A program made the translations under genes and the position numbers. From Thalassotalea piscium (GTDB lineage: Bacteria > Pseudomonadota > Gammaproteobacteria > Enterobacterales > Alteromonadaceae), in NCBI RefSeq assembly GCF_030295935.1, contig NZ_AP027362.1, forward strand, positions 3,720,001 through 3,784,000: a DNA stretch of 64,000 bases, read 5' to 3'. The first letter of the stretch is position 1, and each line of letters starts with the position of its first letter. The notes under the pieces were generated by a model, which worked only from the letters and a program-made list of their open reading frames with translations, was not told where the DNA came from and made no database searches. Positions 44,576-54,207 of this stretch are shown in pieces.

Positions 44576-46393
44576 TTAAGCATTCAAATGCTCTTGAATA
44601 ACCTCAATAAACGGCTTGCCATAACGAGAAAGCTTGGTATCTCCAACACCACTAATTCTTAAAAACTGTGCTGAATTCACAGGTTTGGCACTTGCAAGTT
44701 CAGCTAAGGTTGCATCATTAAAAACAATATACGGGGCAATGTCTTCAACATCGGCAATTGTTTTACGCAACTCTCTTAATTTAATAAATAGCTTCCTGTC
44801 ATAGTTATTCTTAACTTGCTTATTGCGTTGCCAGTAGCTTGCTTTTTGTAAACGTGGTGCAGCAAGCATCAATATACTATTACCGGTTAATACACCGCGT
44901 GCCGCCTGAGTTAAACATAGCGTTGATTGGTTGGCAATATCTTGCTGTAAGTACCCCAAATGTATAAGCTGCCTGATAATGGCATGCCAATACCCTGGGG
45001 TTTTATCACGACCAATACCAAACGTTGACACTTGATCATGCGCATTAGCTTTAACTTGCCCATTAAGTTCGCCACGAATAACTTGGATTAGATAGTCAAT
45101 ATTTCCCTGTTGTTCGATACGATATACACAGGAAAGTATTTTTTGAGCAGCGACTGTGCCGTCAAACAAGGTCGGTGGATCAAGACAAATATCACAGTTA
45201 CCGCACGATTTGTCAGTGTACTCCGCAAAGTAATTTAGTACGACTTGCCGCCTACAGGTTTGCGCATCGATAAACCCTTGCATTGTTTGAAAACGCTGCA
45301 TTTCTACGTCTACTCGGCTTTCGTCATCACTGTCATTAATACGTTTTATAATCCGTTGTACATCTTTGTCGTCATAAAGAAATAATGCTTCTGCAGCTAA
45401 GCCGTCTCTGCCAGCTCTACCAATTTCTTGATAGTAAGACTCTAATGTTCTCGGGGGATCAAAATGAATAACATACCTAACGTTTAACTTATTAATTCCC
45501 AGACCAAAAGCAATAGTTGCAACGACAACCTGAATATTATCTTTAGCGAAATTGTCTTGAACATTATTTCTAATTTCACTTTCTAAACCTGCATGATAAG
45601 CCGCACAATTAATTCCAGCTGATGCTAGTGCTTTTGCTAGGTTTTCAACTTGCCAACGGCTATTACAATAAATAATACCGCTTTCTACACCACGCTTCTT
45701 GATATAACCAATCGCTTGTTGAATACCGTTATATTTGTCTGCCATCGTTAAGCGAATATTAGGGCGATCGAAACTATCAATATGAATATTAGGCTGATGA
45801 AGTTGCAACTGCATTAAAATATCTTTGCGTGTTGTCACGTCGGCTGTCGCCGTTAACGCCAAAATTGGAATAGTAGGAAACTGTTGCTTTAAACAATATA
45901 GTTGAGTGTAAGCAGGACGAAAGTCATGGCCCCATTGTGAAATACAATGTGCCTCATCAATTGCAAATAGGCTGATCGGTAAGCTATGCAAACTCTCAAG
46001 AAAATAACGGCTTTTGAGGCGCTCTGGAGCTAAATACAATAATTTAATTTCACCCTCAGCAAGTCGCTGAAAGATAGAGTTAATCTCTTCGTTAGTTAAA
46101 CTTGAATTGATAAATGCTGCTGAAATCCCTTGCCTATTTAAACTATCAACCTGATCTTTCATTAAAGCAATTAATGGCGAGATAACAATAGTTATTCCTG
46201 GAAGCAGCGCCGCTGGGAGTTGATAACATAGCGATTTTCCACCGCCTGTAGGCATTAGTACTAAGCTGTCTTTACCTGACATTACCTGTTCAATAATTTT
46301 TTCTTGGCCAAAGCGAAAACTTGAATAACCAAAAAAATGCTGTAATGCATTCAACAATGAAGAGTGAGATGTTTTTAATGAAAGCGCAGACAA
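44576..46393 (-). CDS. recQ: ATP-dependent DNA helicase RecQ
   Basis: A 605-residue RecQ (E. coli 609). The helicase core (Walker A MPTGGGKSLCYQLPA near 49-63, DEAH box as IDEAHCISQWGHDFRP) is followed by the RecQ-Ct zinc-binding region (CRRQVVLNYF...CGNCDIC) and winged helix, then an HRDC domain (about 525-600, LRELRKTIADVEDIAPYIVF). It unwinds recombination intermediates. It is adjacent and divergent to yigI, echoing enteric recQ-rarD-yigI synteny. Confidence 0.96.
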   Translation of the reverse strand: MSALSLKTSHSSLLNALQHFFGYSSFRFGQEKIIEQVMSGKDSLVLMPTGGGKSLCYQLPAALLPGITIVISPLIALMKDQVDSLNRQGISAAFINSSLTNEEINSIFQRLAEGEIKLLYLAPERLKSRYFLESLHSLPISLFAIDEAHCISQWGHDFRPAYTQLYCLKQQFPTIPILALTATADVTTRKDILMQLQLHQPNIHIDSFDRPNIRLTMADKYNGIQQAIGYIKKRGVESGIIYCNSRWQVENLAKALASAGINCAAYHAGLESEIRNNVQDNFAKDNIQVVVATIAFGLGINKLNVRYVIHFDPPRTLESYYQEIGRAGRDGLAAEALFLYDDKDVQRIIKRINDSDDESRVDVEMQRFQTMQGFIDAQTCRRQVVLNYFAEYTDKSCGNCDICLDPPTLFDGTVAAQKILSCVYRIEQQGNIDYLIQVIRGELNGQVKANAHDQVSTFGIGRDKTPGYWHAIIRQLIHLGYLQQDIANQSTLCLTQAARGVLTGNSILMLAAPRLQKASYWQRNKQVKNNYDRKLFIKLRELRKTIADVEDIAPYIVFNDATLAELASAKPVNSAQFLRISGVGDTKLSRYGKPFIEVIQEHLNA

Positions 46394-46611
46394 AATATTT
46401 TTCAGCTAAAAGGAAAGTAATTACATTTTACCTTACCGCGCTCAGCCTCAACAGCGATTTATAGTAATTTATCTATTTTTATATTAATGCGCTGCTTTGT
46501 CACTCTGTGATTGCATTACAGGTACGCCATGAAGAGGGTAAATATCTCTGTTGCTAAATTACCTATTGTTCCTTTACACTAACAATTCACACATCTTACC
46601 AGTAGACTTTT

Positions 46612-47067
46612 ATGGATAACGCATTAGTACTTAAGCAGATGCAAAAATTTTGGAATAATGATATGCCATTTAATCAACTACTTGGCTTGCATATCACCAA
46701 ATTTAGCCCTGACAAATCTGAAGTTAGATTTTCATGGCAAGAACAATTAGTCGGCAATCCTATGCAAAAAATTCTCCATGGAGGTGTTACCGCAACGGCG
46801 TTAGACTTAGTTGGCGGTGTAGTTGCTGCTGCAAATATTATTGCACAACTTGAAGATCTCTCTCCTAATAGTATTGAACAAAGCCTTCGTAAACTCAGTA
46901 CAATTGATTTACGTACTGATTTTTTACTGCCGGGTCGAGGCGAAGAATTTATTGCAACAGCGGTGATTATTCGAAGTGGCAGTAAAGTTGCGGTAGCTAG
47001 AATGGAATTGCACAATGAAAAGAATGATCATATTGCTTTTGGCACAGGTACCTATATGGTTGGTTAA
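46612..47067 (+). CDS. yigI: Hotdog-fold thioesterase YigI-like
   Basis: A 151-residue single hotdog protein of the YigI family. It contains NPMQKILHGGVTATALDLVGG, with the family catalytic Asp (about D65), and a C-terminal AFGTGTYMV strand. Related E. coli YigI acts on medium/long-chain acyl-CoA esters. rarD follows by 93 bp in the same direction, as in E. coli. The palindrome ATACCAATTGGTAT at 47072-47085 just after the stop may be a repeat remnant. Confidence 0.88.
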   Translation: MDNALVLKQMQKFWNNDMPFNQLLGLHITKFSPDKSEVRFSWQEQLVGNPMQKILHGGVTATALDLVGGVVAAANIIAQLEDLSPNSIEQSLRKLSTIDLRTDFLLPGRGEEFIATAVIIRSGSKVAVARMELHNEKNDHIAFGTGTYMVG

Positions 47068-47160
47068 TGTAATACCAATTGGTATAAGTTACAAATGAAA
47101 GATAAACAGCCTACAAACATAATGCTACAATAGCGCTTTTACACCTCCATTAATTTTACT

Positions 47161-48075
47161 ATGACACCCGATCAACTTAAACTAAAAAACCAACGCCACG
47201 GTGTTATTAGTGCGATTAGCGCATACTTTCTTTGGGGCATTGCACCTATTTACTTCAAGTTACTTGATAGTATTAGCGCAGATGAAATTATGATTCATCG
47301 TGTGCTATGGTCATGCTTGTTACTCTTCATTATTGTAGTATTGTCGGGCAAGTGGCGTTCATTAGTAATAGCGCTTAAACAGTCACCAAAGCTTATACTA
47401 CAACTTACCGTTACTGCATTAATTTTAGGTGTAAATTGGTTTTTATTCATTTGGGCTGTTAATAACGATCATTTATTAGATGCAAGCTTAGGCTATTACA
47501 TTAACCCATTATTTAATGTTGCCCTCGGTATGTTTTTCTTAAGCGAAAAACTGAGTAAATGGCAACTTTTTGCTGTTTTTTTAGCGGTAGTAGGTGTGCT
47601 AATTCAAGTCATTATCATTGGTTCCGTTCCAATTATTTCGTTAGCGTTAGCGGGTACTTTTGGTATATATGGTTTATTACGAAAAAGAATGGCTGTAGAT
47701 ACTTTTATCGGCTTACTTATTGAGTCTGCGGTAATGCTACCCATTGCCGTTACTTACTGGTACTTTTTTGCCGCTAGCAGTACTAGCAACCTGTTCGATA
47801 ACCCAGCATCACTAAACATTAGTTTAATATTGGCTGGAGTCGTTACTACTGCACCATTACTATGTTTTACTGCCGCAGCAAAACGATTAACTCTCTCAAG
47901 CTTAGGCTTTTTTCAATATTTAGGACCAAGTATTATGTTTTTACTTGCCACTTTCTATTATCAAGAGCCTTTATCAACAGCTAAGTTAATTACATTTGCC
48001 TTTATTTGGGTGGCACTTGTTATCTATAGTATTGACTCATTGAATGCACACAAGAAAAGAAAGCGATTAGCTTAA
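47161..48075 (+). CDS. rarD: RarD-type EamA-family transporter
   Basis: A 304-residue inner-membrane protein with about ten transmembrane helices in two EamA repeats. The RarD subfamily N-terminus is evident (RHGVISAISAYFLWGIAPIYFKLL), followed by the HRVLWS motif. RarD (named for chloramphenicol resistance) is a putative drug/metabolite permease; substrate unknown. It is conserved next to yigI. It is followed by truncated repeat elements. Confidence 0.9.
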   Translation: MTPDQLKLKNQRHGVISAISAYFLWGIAPIYFKLLDSISADEIMIHRVLWSCLLLFIIVVLSGKWRSLVIALKQSPKLILQLTVTALILGVNWFLFIWAVNNDHLLDASLGYYINPLFNVALGMFFLSEKLSKWQLFAVFLAVVGVLIQVIIIGSVPIISLALAGTFGIYGLLRKRMAVDTFIGLLIESAVMLPIAVTYWYFFAASSTSNLFDNPASLNISLILAGVVTTAPLLCFTAAAKRLTLSSLGFFQYLGPSIMFLLATFYYQEPLSTAKLITFAFIWVALVIYSIDSLNAHKKRKRLA

Positions 48076-48078
48076 GCG

Positions 48079-48281
48079 CTTTTAGTTTATAGCTCTGTTA
48101 TACCAGTTTCATTAATAAAGTGATCTATTTTATACGCAGTGAAAACAGTCAAATACAAGGCAACCTAAAGAGCTATGGTTTTTTTAACCTAACTGCGTTA
48201 AAAATATTGCACTATTTTTGCCTTGGTTATCTAAAAACTAACCTATAGCAGAGTTTAAAAGGAAAGTTCAACAGACCCTAA
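48079..48281 (-). repeat. MITE-like repeat, family 2, truncated and interrupted copy
   Basis: Read on the minus strand, it starts with TAGGGTCTGTTGAACTTTCC (compare the terminus of the 8621 copy) and continues through CTCTGCTATAGG, AACCAAGGC and the ACCTAAAGAGCTATGG segment, all homologous to 8621-8938. It lacks the middle and the distal terminus, ending near TTTTAGTTTATAGCTCTG. A family-1 fragment is nested inside. The element ends three bases from the stop of the response-regulator gene. Confidence 0.75.
48100..48156 (+). repeat. Family-1 repeat fragment nested in a family-2 copy
   Basis: The left 57 bases or so (ATACCAGTTTCATTAATAAA... to CAAATACA) match the left end of the family-1 elements at 8299 and 21547. 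The match then switches to family-2 sequence at or near AAGGCAACC. Both families carry AAGGC near this point, which may be the crossover site. Confidence 0.75.
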
Positions 48282-48283
48282 TA

Positions 48284-49534
48284 TTAGAGCGTATCAGCCA
48301 CTTTAATTTGATTACGCCCATTTTCTTTTGCGAAATACAATGCTTCATCGGCAAGGCTCATTTGTTTAGCTAATAATTCAGTGCTATTAAAAACAACTCC
48401 AATGCTGATAGTAAAATTTATCGCATCCTTTTCATATGTTATTGTTTTCTCGGATATTTCTTTACGAAAATCGTTAAGCTTAGCGCAAAGCTGCTGCTTA
48501 CTTTGCCCTTCAATTAACACAGCAAATTCTTCACCACCTAACCGAGCAATTAATCCTGTACCAAAATGTTTTCTTAAATATAAAGCTAGCATTTTTAGCA
48601 CATGGTCACCGGCATTGTGTCCATAGGTATCATTTACTTTTTTAAAGAAATCAATATCCATCATTACTAAACAAAATTCAGCTTGTTTACTGCGGTATCT
48701 CGTAATACATCCTTCTGCTTGTTGAAAAAAGGCTCTGCGGTTTGGTAACTCTGTTAAATAGTCAGTAAATGCTACTTTTTGAATTTGCTCTATATTAGCT
48801 AAGTTTTCAATATTTTGGGTAATTCGACAATAAAACTCTTCTGGGCAAAAAGGTTTTCTTAAAAAATCGTCAGCACCATTTTTAATAAAGCGGGCCGTGT
48901 TAGATCCATATTCAGCACCTGAAACACCAATTATTGCAAGTAGATCCCGATTGAAACGTCGTCGTATCTCATTAGTTAATTCAATCCCATCCATCTCGGG
49001 CATTTCTAGATCAGTTACTACCATTTTTATCGATGGGTGTTTTTCTAAAACCTCGAGCGCTTCAATACCATTTTCAGCAATATGCACCGTAAAGTTACGT
49101 CTTTTTAATAAGTCTGCAATATGTAAACGCGCTGAGCGCGAGTCGTCAACTACTAGCACACTGATTTTATTGTTTTTTCTTTGCCAGTACAGTATACGTT
49201 TTAAATACATGTAGGCTTGACCATTTTCTTTAGGAATATAGTCGATAACCGGCTGGGCAAGAATTTTTTGACGAGTAACATCGTCCATAACTCCTGTCAT
49301 TACAACGCCAGGAATATGATGTGAGAGTACATATTCAATAGCTTCGCCGTTAGGTGCGTCAGGTAAAGAGTAATCAATCGTTGCTACAAAAAAATCTACG
49401 TTGTCTTCTAAGATATCTTTAAGCTCTGCCATACTTCCAGCAACGGTTACTTCGTAGTTTAACGACTCCCCGATTTTTTGTATTACTCGAGCAATCGCTT
49501 TACTGTCTTCAACAACTAAAAGCTTTTCTGCCAT
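48284..49534 (-). CDS. Two-receiver response regulator with active-type GGDEF domain
   Basis: A 416-residue REC-REC-GGDEF protein. REC1 (about 1-118) has D54 and the lysine in YIPKENG. REC2 (about 125-240) has the phospho-acceptor D175 in VVTDLEMPEMDG and K227 in RKPF. The GGDEF domain (about 255-412) keeps the metal-binding motif MDIDFFKKVNDTYGH and signature GGEEF (333-337), so it should make c-di-GMP. No RxxD inhibitory site precedes GGEEF. The cognate kinase is not in the window. This is the only intact diguanylate cyclase here, a possible source of ligand for the riboswitch at 41.9 kb. Confidence 0.92.
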   Translation of the reverse strand: MAEKLLVVEDSKAIARVIQKIGESLNYEVTVAGSMAELKDILEDNVDFFVATIDYSLPDAPNGEAIEYVLSHHIPGVVMTGVMDDVTRQKILAQPVIDYIPKENGQAYMYLKRILYWQRKNNKISVLVVDDSRSARLHIADLLKRRNFTVHIAENGIEALEVLEKHPSIKMVVTDLEMPEMDGIELTNEIRRRFNRDLLAIIGVSGAEYGSNTARFIKNGADDFLRKPFCPEEFYCRITQNIENLANIEQIQKVAFTDYLTELPNRRAFFQQAEGCITRYRSKQAEFCLVMMDIDFFKKVNDTYGHNAGDHVLKMLALYLRKHFGTGLIARLGGEEFAVLIEGQSKQQLCAKLNDFRKEISEKTITYEKDAINFTISIGVVFNSTELLAKQMSLADEALYFAKENGRNQIKVADTL

Positions 49535-49549
49535 ATTGAACCTTACTAT

Positions 49550-51724
49550 TTATACTGCCTTAAGATTAGCATAGGCGACTACTAGCCACTTACTACCTAC
49601 GTCTGTAAAATTCACTTGAATTCTACTTTGTGCTCCACTCCCTTCATAGTTTAGCACAACCCCCTCACCAAATTTTTGATGCACTACTGATTGCCCCAAC
49701 TTAAACCCCGTATTTTCAAATGTTTCTAGGGTTATGGTGTTTGAAAATCGCCCTGTAGTACTTGGTTTAGATACTTGGTTACGCATTCTAATATCTTCTA
49801 CACATTCATCAGGTAACTCTTTTAAAAAGCGACTCGGCGGATGAAACTTCTCTTGGCCATATAATCGTCGACTTTCAGCATGACAAAGGTAAAGCTTTTC
49901 CATCGCTCTAGTCATACCTACATAGCATAAGCGTCTTTCTTCTTCTAAGCGTCCAATTTCCTCTACTGACTGCTGCGAAGGAAACATACCTTCTTCTAGC
50001 CCTGCAATAAATACTAAAGGAAATTCTAAACCTTTTGCCGAATGCATCGTCATTAACTGCACTGCCGGTTCATATTCATCGGCTTGTGACTCTCCTGACT
50101 CTAGTGCAGCATGCGTTAAAAATCCAGTTAATTTAGTTTGCTCCTCTTCAAGCTCAGGCTCCATTTCATAAGTTTGACACGCGGTGACTAATTCATTTAA
50201 GTTTTCAATTCGAGCTTGTGCTCGCTCACCTTTCTCCGCTTGATACATTGCTTTTAGGCCACTATGCTGAATAACAAAATTAGCTTGTTGGTCTAAGTCT
50301 AAATTTGCAGCATCATCTTCAAGCTGATCAATCAGTTGAATAAATTGCAAAATAACTTTGGCGCTTCTACCTTTTAATTGTTCTTGCGCTAACATTTGCT
50401 GACAAGTTTGCCACATCGTAAGCTTTAAACTTCTTGCAGCGTCTCGCACTAAAGCTAATGTGGTGTTGCCAATGCCCCGAGTAGGCGTGTTAATAACTCG
50501 TTCAAAGGCCGCATCATCATCTCTATTATTAATTAAGCGTAAGTAAGCAAGTGCATCTTTAATTTCTTGACGTTCAAAAAAGCGTAATCCCCCGTAAATT
50601 CGGTAAGGTAACCGAGCTTGTATTAAAGCCTCTTCTAGTAAACGTGATTGTGCATTACTGCGATATAAAATGGCAACATCGTCTAATGAACCATTGTTGG
50701 TTCGCCATTCATCTATGCGCCCTGCAATAAAACGCGCTTCATCTATTTCATTAAACGCAGTATAAATAGAGATTTTTTCGCCTGCATCATCTTCGGTCCA
50801 TAACTCTTTACCTAAACGATTATTATTATTAGCGATTAATTTGTTTGCAGCATTCAAAATATTAGCTGTAGAGCGGTAATTTTGTTCTAGGCGAATGGTT
50901 TGTGCATTCTCAAAATCGGTTAAAAAGCGTTGGATATTTTCAATACGAGCACCACGCCAGCCATAAATAGACTGGTCATCATCTCCAACTATCATTACTT
51001 TACTTTTTGATTGCCCGAGCAAAGTTAACCACGCGTATTGAATAGCGTTAGTGTCTTGAAATTCATCAACCAACACATGACGAAAACGCTGCTGATAATG
51101 GGCTAATAGCTCAGGGTTATGTAACCATAATTCATGTGCTCTTAGCAGCAACTCGGCAAAGTCAACCAGGCCAGCACGATCACACGCATCCTGATAGGCT
51201 TTATACACTTTAACAAAAACTTCTTCAGTTTCGTCAAACTGGGGATCAATATGTTTTGGACGCAGTCCTTCATCTTTTTTGCCATTGATATACCATTGCA
51301 TTTGCTTAGCTGGCCAACGCTTCTCATCTAGGTTTAACGAACGAATAATACGTTTAACCAAGCGCAATTGGTCATCTGAGTCTAATACTTGAAAACTCTG
51401 AGGTAGTTTTGCCTCTTGAAAATGCATACGTAATAAACGGTGTGCTAACCCATGAAACGTACCTATCCACATGCCATGTACATTACCGCCTGCCACTTGC
51501 TCAACTCTAGAGCGCATTTCAGCAGCTGCCTTATTAGTAAATGTAACCGCTAAAATACTATGAGGAGATGCATGTTCAACCTTCATTAACCAAGCGATAC
51601 GTTGTACTAATACACGGGTCTTTCCACTCCCCGCGCCAGCAAGCACCAACATATTTTGTAAGGGTGCTGCAACAACATCACGTTGTTTGTCATTTAAATC
51701 ATCTAAAAGTTGAGAAACATCCAT
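49550..51724 (-). CDS. uvrD: DNA helicase II (UvrD)
   Basis: A 724-residue superfamily 1A helicase (E. coli UvrD 720). Walker A AGAGSGKT (29-36), motif II VDEFQDTN, motif [16 protein letters not shown] and motif VI VGMTRAMEKL are present. The C-terminal region, absent in Rep, ends with the conserved FKLGQSVVHQKFGEGVVLNYEG tudor-like domain. It acts in nucleotide excision and mismatch repair. No LexA-type CTG-N10-CAG box is seen upstream. Confidence 0.96.
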   Translation of the reverse strand: MDVSQLLDDLNDKQRDVVAAPLQNMLVLAGAGSGKTRVLVQRIAWLMKVEHASPHSILAVTFTNKAAAEMRSRVEQVAGGNVHGMWIGTFHGLAHRLLRMHFQEAKLPQSFQVLDSDDQLRLVKRIIRSLNLDEKRWPAKQMQWYINGKKDEGLRPKHIDPQFDETEEVFVKVYKAYQDACDRAGLVDFAELLLRAHELWLHNPELLAHYQQRFRHVLVDEFQDTNAIQYAWLTLLGQSKSKVMIVGDDDQSIYGWRGARIENIQRFLTDFENAQTIRLEQNYRSTANILNAANKLIANNNNRLGKELWTEDDAGEKISIYTAFNEIDEARFIAGRIDEWRTNNGSLDDVAILYRSNAQSRLLEEALIQARLPYRIYGGLRFFERQEIKDALAYLRLINNRDDDAAFERVINTPTRGIGNTTLALVRDAARSLKLTMWQTCQQMLAQEQLKGRSAKVILQFIQLIDQLEDDAANLDLDQQANFVIQHSGLKAMYQAEKGERAQARIENLNELVTACQTYEMEPELEEEQTKLTGFLTHAALESGESQADEYEPAVQLMTMHSAKGLEFPLVFIAGLEEGMFPSQQSVEEIGRLEEERRLCYVGMTRAMEKLYLCHAESRRLYGQEKFHPPSRFLKELPDECVEDIRMRNQVSKPSTTGRFSNTITLETFENTGFKLGQSVVHQKFGEGVVLNYEGSGAQSRIQVNFTDVGSKWLVVAYANLKAV

Positions 51725-51863
51725 AAAGAAGAGCGTTTTTGATTGTCAGAATAATGGAATGATTATACCGAAATACGCACACTTTGCGAAACCTATCCTT
51801 TCATAAGCAAGCATAGAAATTTAGTTATCGAGTATTGGCAACAATCAACTATATTAACTGCAG

Positions 51864-52571
51864 TTAAACGAGTGCTTTTAATGCCGTAACGTTTGATAAC
51901 GCTATGTCGGGCAGGGTGGTTAAGGGCTTACCTATAGTAAAATTAGACACCCATGCACTTTGGCAGCCAGCTTTATTAGCACCATAAATATCACTATGAC
52001 CACAATCACCAACATGTAGGAGTTCATTTGTTGCTATGGCTAAGTCTTTACATGCTAGCATAAACATCGCTGAGCTTGGTTTTTGTTGCTTACTTAAGTC
52101 AGCATGATAAATATGGCGAAAGTAATGTGCTATACCAATAGTTTCGGTATTCACATTGCCGTTGGTAATCGCGACTAAAGGCAACTTCTTTGATAGTGCT
52201 TTTAAAAGTTGATGGGTTTCTTTAGGCACTACAAAGTTACTACGATGAAAATTGAATTGCGCCATTGCATTATGCGCAAGTGTATTTGCTTGCATGTCGG
52301 TTTTACCTAAGGCTTTTATTCCCATAAGGTAGGTGTGAAAGCGTAAAGCCGCTACATCATGCGATAATGTAGGGTTATCTGCCAACACCTTCTGACGGAA
52401 GTTGGCCCAATATTGGTAGTCATATTGATGTGAACAAACAGGTAAGTGCTGTGCAAAATAACGAATCATCTCTTGATTCGTTGCCTGCATCACTGGTGAA
52501 TTACTGTATAAGGTATCATCCAAATCAAAACTAATAGCGCGAAAGGGCCGTAGTCGTCGATAAAACTTCAT
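51864..52571 (-). CDS. yigB: HAD-family phosphatase YigB-like
   Basis: A 235-residue HAD hydrolase with motif I FDLDDTLYSN (nucleophile D17), motif II VAITNGNV and motif IV HVGDCGHSDIYGA. The cap domain is of the C1 type. E. coli YigB dephosphorylates 5-amino-6-(5-phospho-ribitylamino)uracil in riboflavin synthesis and lies between xerC and uvrD. Here it is next to uvrD, but xerC is missing from the other side. Confidence 0.88.
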   Translation of the reverse strand: MKFYRRLRPFRAISFDLDDTLYSNSPVMQATNQEMIRYFAQHLPVCSHQYDYQYWANFRQKVLADNPTLSHDVAALRFHTYLMGIKALGKTDMQANTLAHNAMAQFNFHRSNFVVPKETHQLLKALSKKLPLVAITNGNVNTETIGIAHYFRHIYHADLSKQQKPSSAMFMLACKDLAIATNELLHVGDCGHSDIYGANKAGCQSAWVSNFTIGKPLTTLPDIALSNVTALKALV

Positions 52572-52635
52572 CTTTAGTCCCAGTTGTTCGAGTTACGAGT
52601 CACAAGGGCCTGTTACTCAAACATTATAAATTCAA

Positions 52636-53346
52636 TTATTCCGATAATAAGTGCTGACGTAATAACTTTGACACCAAACGTGTAAATTGGCTGATTAATA
52701 ACGTGTCCATGCGTGGATCAAAATGGTCAGCATCTTGGCTACTAATAGCTAAAAAGCCAATAATACCATGTTGGTCACTTAATTTAATTAATACAACTGA
52801 ACCTTGTATGCTTTGTGAAAATATTTGTTGCTGCTCACTTTGCTGTAAACGGCCAAAATAATAAGTATCGTTAGCTAAGCGATTCGATAAAATATCTTCG
52901 CAATTCTTATCACAAAGACTTTGGTGCGTTAAATGTGTTGGCTCGGTTAACCATAACTTTAAACCTGATAACGATAATAGCTCTGTCGTTGCTTGATATA
53001 GGCAATCAAGTAATTCACTCCCTTCTTTACAGTCAAGTAAACGTAAATATAAGTCGCTATAAAGCACAAATAATTGTTCATTTTGGTTCGCAACCGACAT
53101 TAAGTGAGTAATTTCTTCTTCTAAGCCATGCACCTTAGCACGTAGCAATTGTTGCTGGCGTTCAACAAGCGACACTGCACCGCGTTGATGATCTTGTAAA
53201 CGTAAACTTGCTACTAGCTCAGGTTGACGATTAAAAAACTCAGGGTTATCTTGCAAGAAGCTCACAATAATATCGTCTGAAAGGGTAATTTCTTCACTTT
53301 GTAAATGTTCTGCTGAACTTGATTCCGAATTCATTTTTTTACTCAT
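52636..53346 (-). CDS. DUF484 (YigA-like) GAF-fold protein
   Basis: A 236-residue DUF484 protein. It opens with [23 protein letters not shown], the characteristic N-terminus, then a helix/coiled coil (about 60-95, [21 protein letters not shown] in pieces), and a GAF-like domain (about 100-230). Function is unknown; in gammaproteobacteria it lies between dapF and xerC. The start overlaps the dapF stop by 4 bp. No xerC follows; yigB comes next after 64 bp. Confidence 0.88.
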   Translation of the reverse strand: MSKKMNSESSSAEHLQSEEITLSDDIIVSFLQDNPEFFNRQPELVASLRLQDHQRGAVSLVERQQQLLRAKVHGLEEEITHLMSVANQNEQLFVLYSDLYLRLLDCKEGSELLDCLYQATTELLSLSGLKLWLTEPTHLTHQSLCDKNCEDILSNRLANDTYYFGRLQQSEQQQIFSQSIQGSVVLIKLSDQHGIIGFLAISSQDADHFDPRMDTLLISQFTRLVSKLLRQHLLSE

Positions 53347-54173
53347 ATATATAATTGTCCATCAAAAACATGCGTTGCTGGTCCTGTCATTTTTACTGGA
53401 TGGCCAGGGCCTTTCCAATAAACCTTAAGTTTTCCACCAGGTAGTTCGACGAATACTTGTTTTGCTAATTTTTTTTGCATTTGACCAACAACAACGGCCG
53501 CACATGCACCACTACCACAAGCCAGAGTTTCTTTTGCGCCTCGCTCATATACCCTTAACTTAATATTATCGGCAGAAACAATTTCCATAAAGCCAATATT
53601 CGCACCTTCAGGAAAGCGTTCATGCACTGATAGCTTTTCACCCAAATATGCTACTGGTGCTTCATCAATTGCATCTACTGTAATAACACAATGCGGATTA
53701 CCCATAGAAACGGCGCCACAAAGCACGGTATCTTCATCACTTCGTAAAATATAAGTACCTTCTACTTTTTGTGCCGTAAAAGGAATTTTATTTGGTTCAA
53801 ACTGAGGAACAGGCATAGTAACGGTAATATTACCGTCTCGCTCAACAAATAACGTCATTTTACCTGAGTGTGTTGACACCTTAATTTTATTACGGTTGAT
53901 TAGCCCTTTCATGCGAACAAATTTTGCAAAACAACGAGCACCATTACCACACTGACTCACTTCACTACCATCCGCATTAAAAATACGGTAATGAAAGTCT
54001 AAGTCTGGATCGTAAGGTGGTTCTACAACCAACATTTGATCGAAACCAATACCAAAATTACGATCTGCTAACCGTTTTATTTGATCATTGGGTAAATACA
54101 CATTTTGAGTAACATTATCGATCACTAAAAAGTCGTTACCTAAGCCATGCATTTTAGAAAAATTTACTAACAT
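53343..54173 (-). CDS. dapF: Diaminopimelate epimerase (DapF)
   Basis: A 276-residue cofactor-independent epimerase interconverting L,L- and meso-diaminopimelate for lysine and peptidoglycan. The two catalytic cysteines are C75 (SQCGNGARC) and C219 (LACGSGACA), and the two-domain pseudo-symmetric layout is complete. It lies downstream of lysA with a 34-bp gap, the usual lptM-lysA-dapF-DUF484 order. Confidence 0.97.
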   Translation of the reverse strand: MLVNFSKMHGLGNDFLVIDNVTQNVYLPNDQIKRLADRNFGIGFDQMLVVEPPYDPDLDFHYRIFNADGSEVSQCGNGARCFAKFVRMKGLINRNKIKVSTHSGKMTLFVERDGNITVTMPVPQFEPNKIPFTAQKVEGTYILRSDEDTVLCGAVSMGNPHCVITVDAIDEAPVAYLGEKLSVHERFPEGANIGFMEIVSADNIKLRVYERGAKETLACGSGACAAVVVGQMQKKLAKQVFVELPGGKLKVYWKGPGHPVKMTGPATHVFDGQLYI

Positions 54174-54207
54174 TTTATTATAATACTCTTACCGTTCTAA
54201 CATTAAC

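Noticed and set aside
47072-47085. ATACCAATTGGTAT palindrome after yigI as a further repeat-family-1 copy
   Set aside because: Only the outermost six bases match the element ends; too short to distinguish an excision scar from chance.
51725-51863. SOS (LexA) box upstream of uvrD
   Set aside because: No CTG-N10-CAG sequence is present in the upstream gap.
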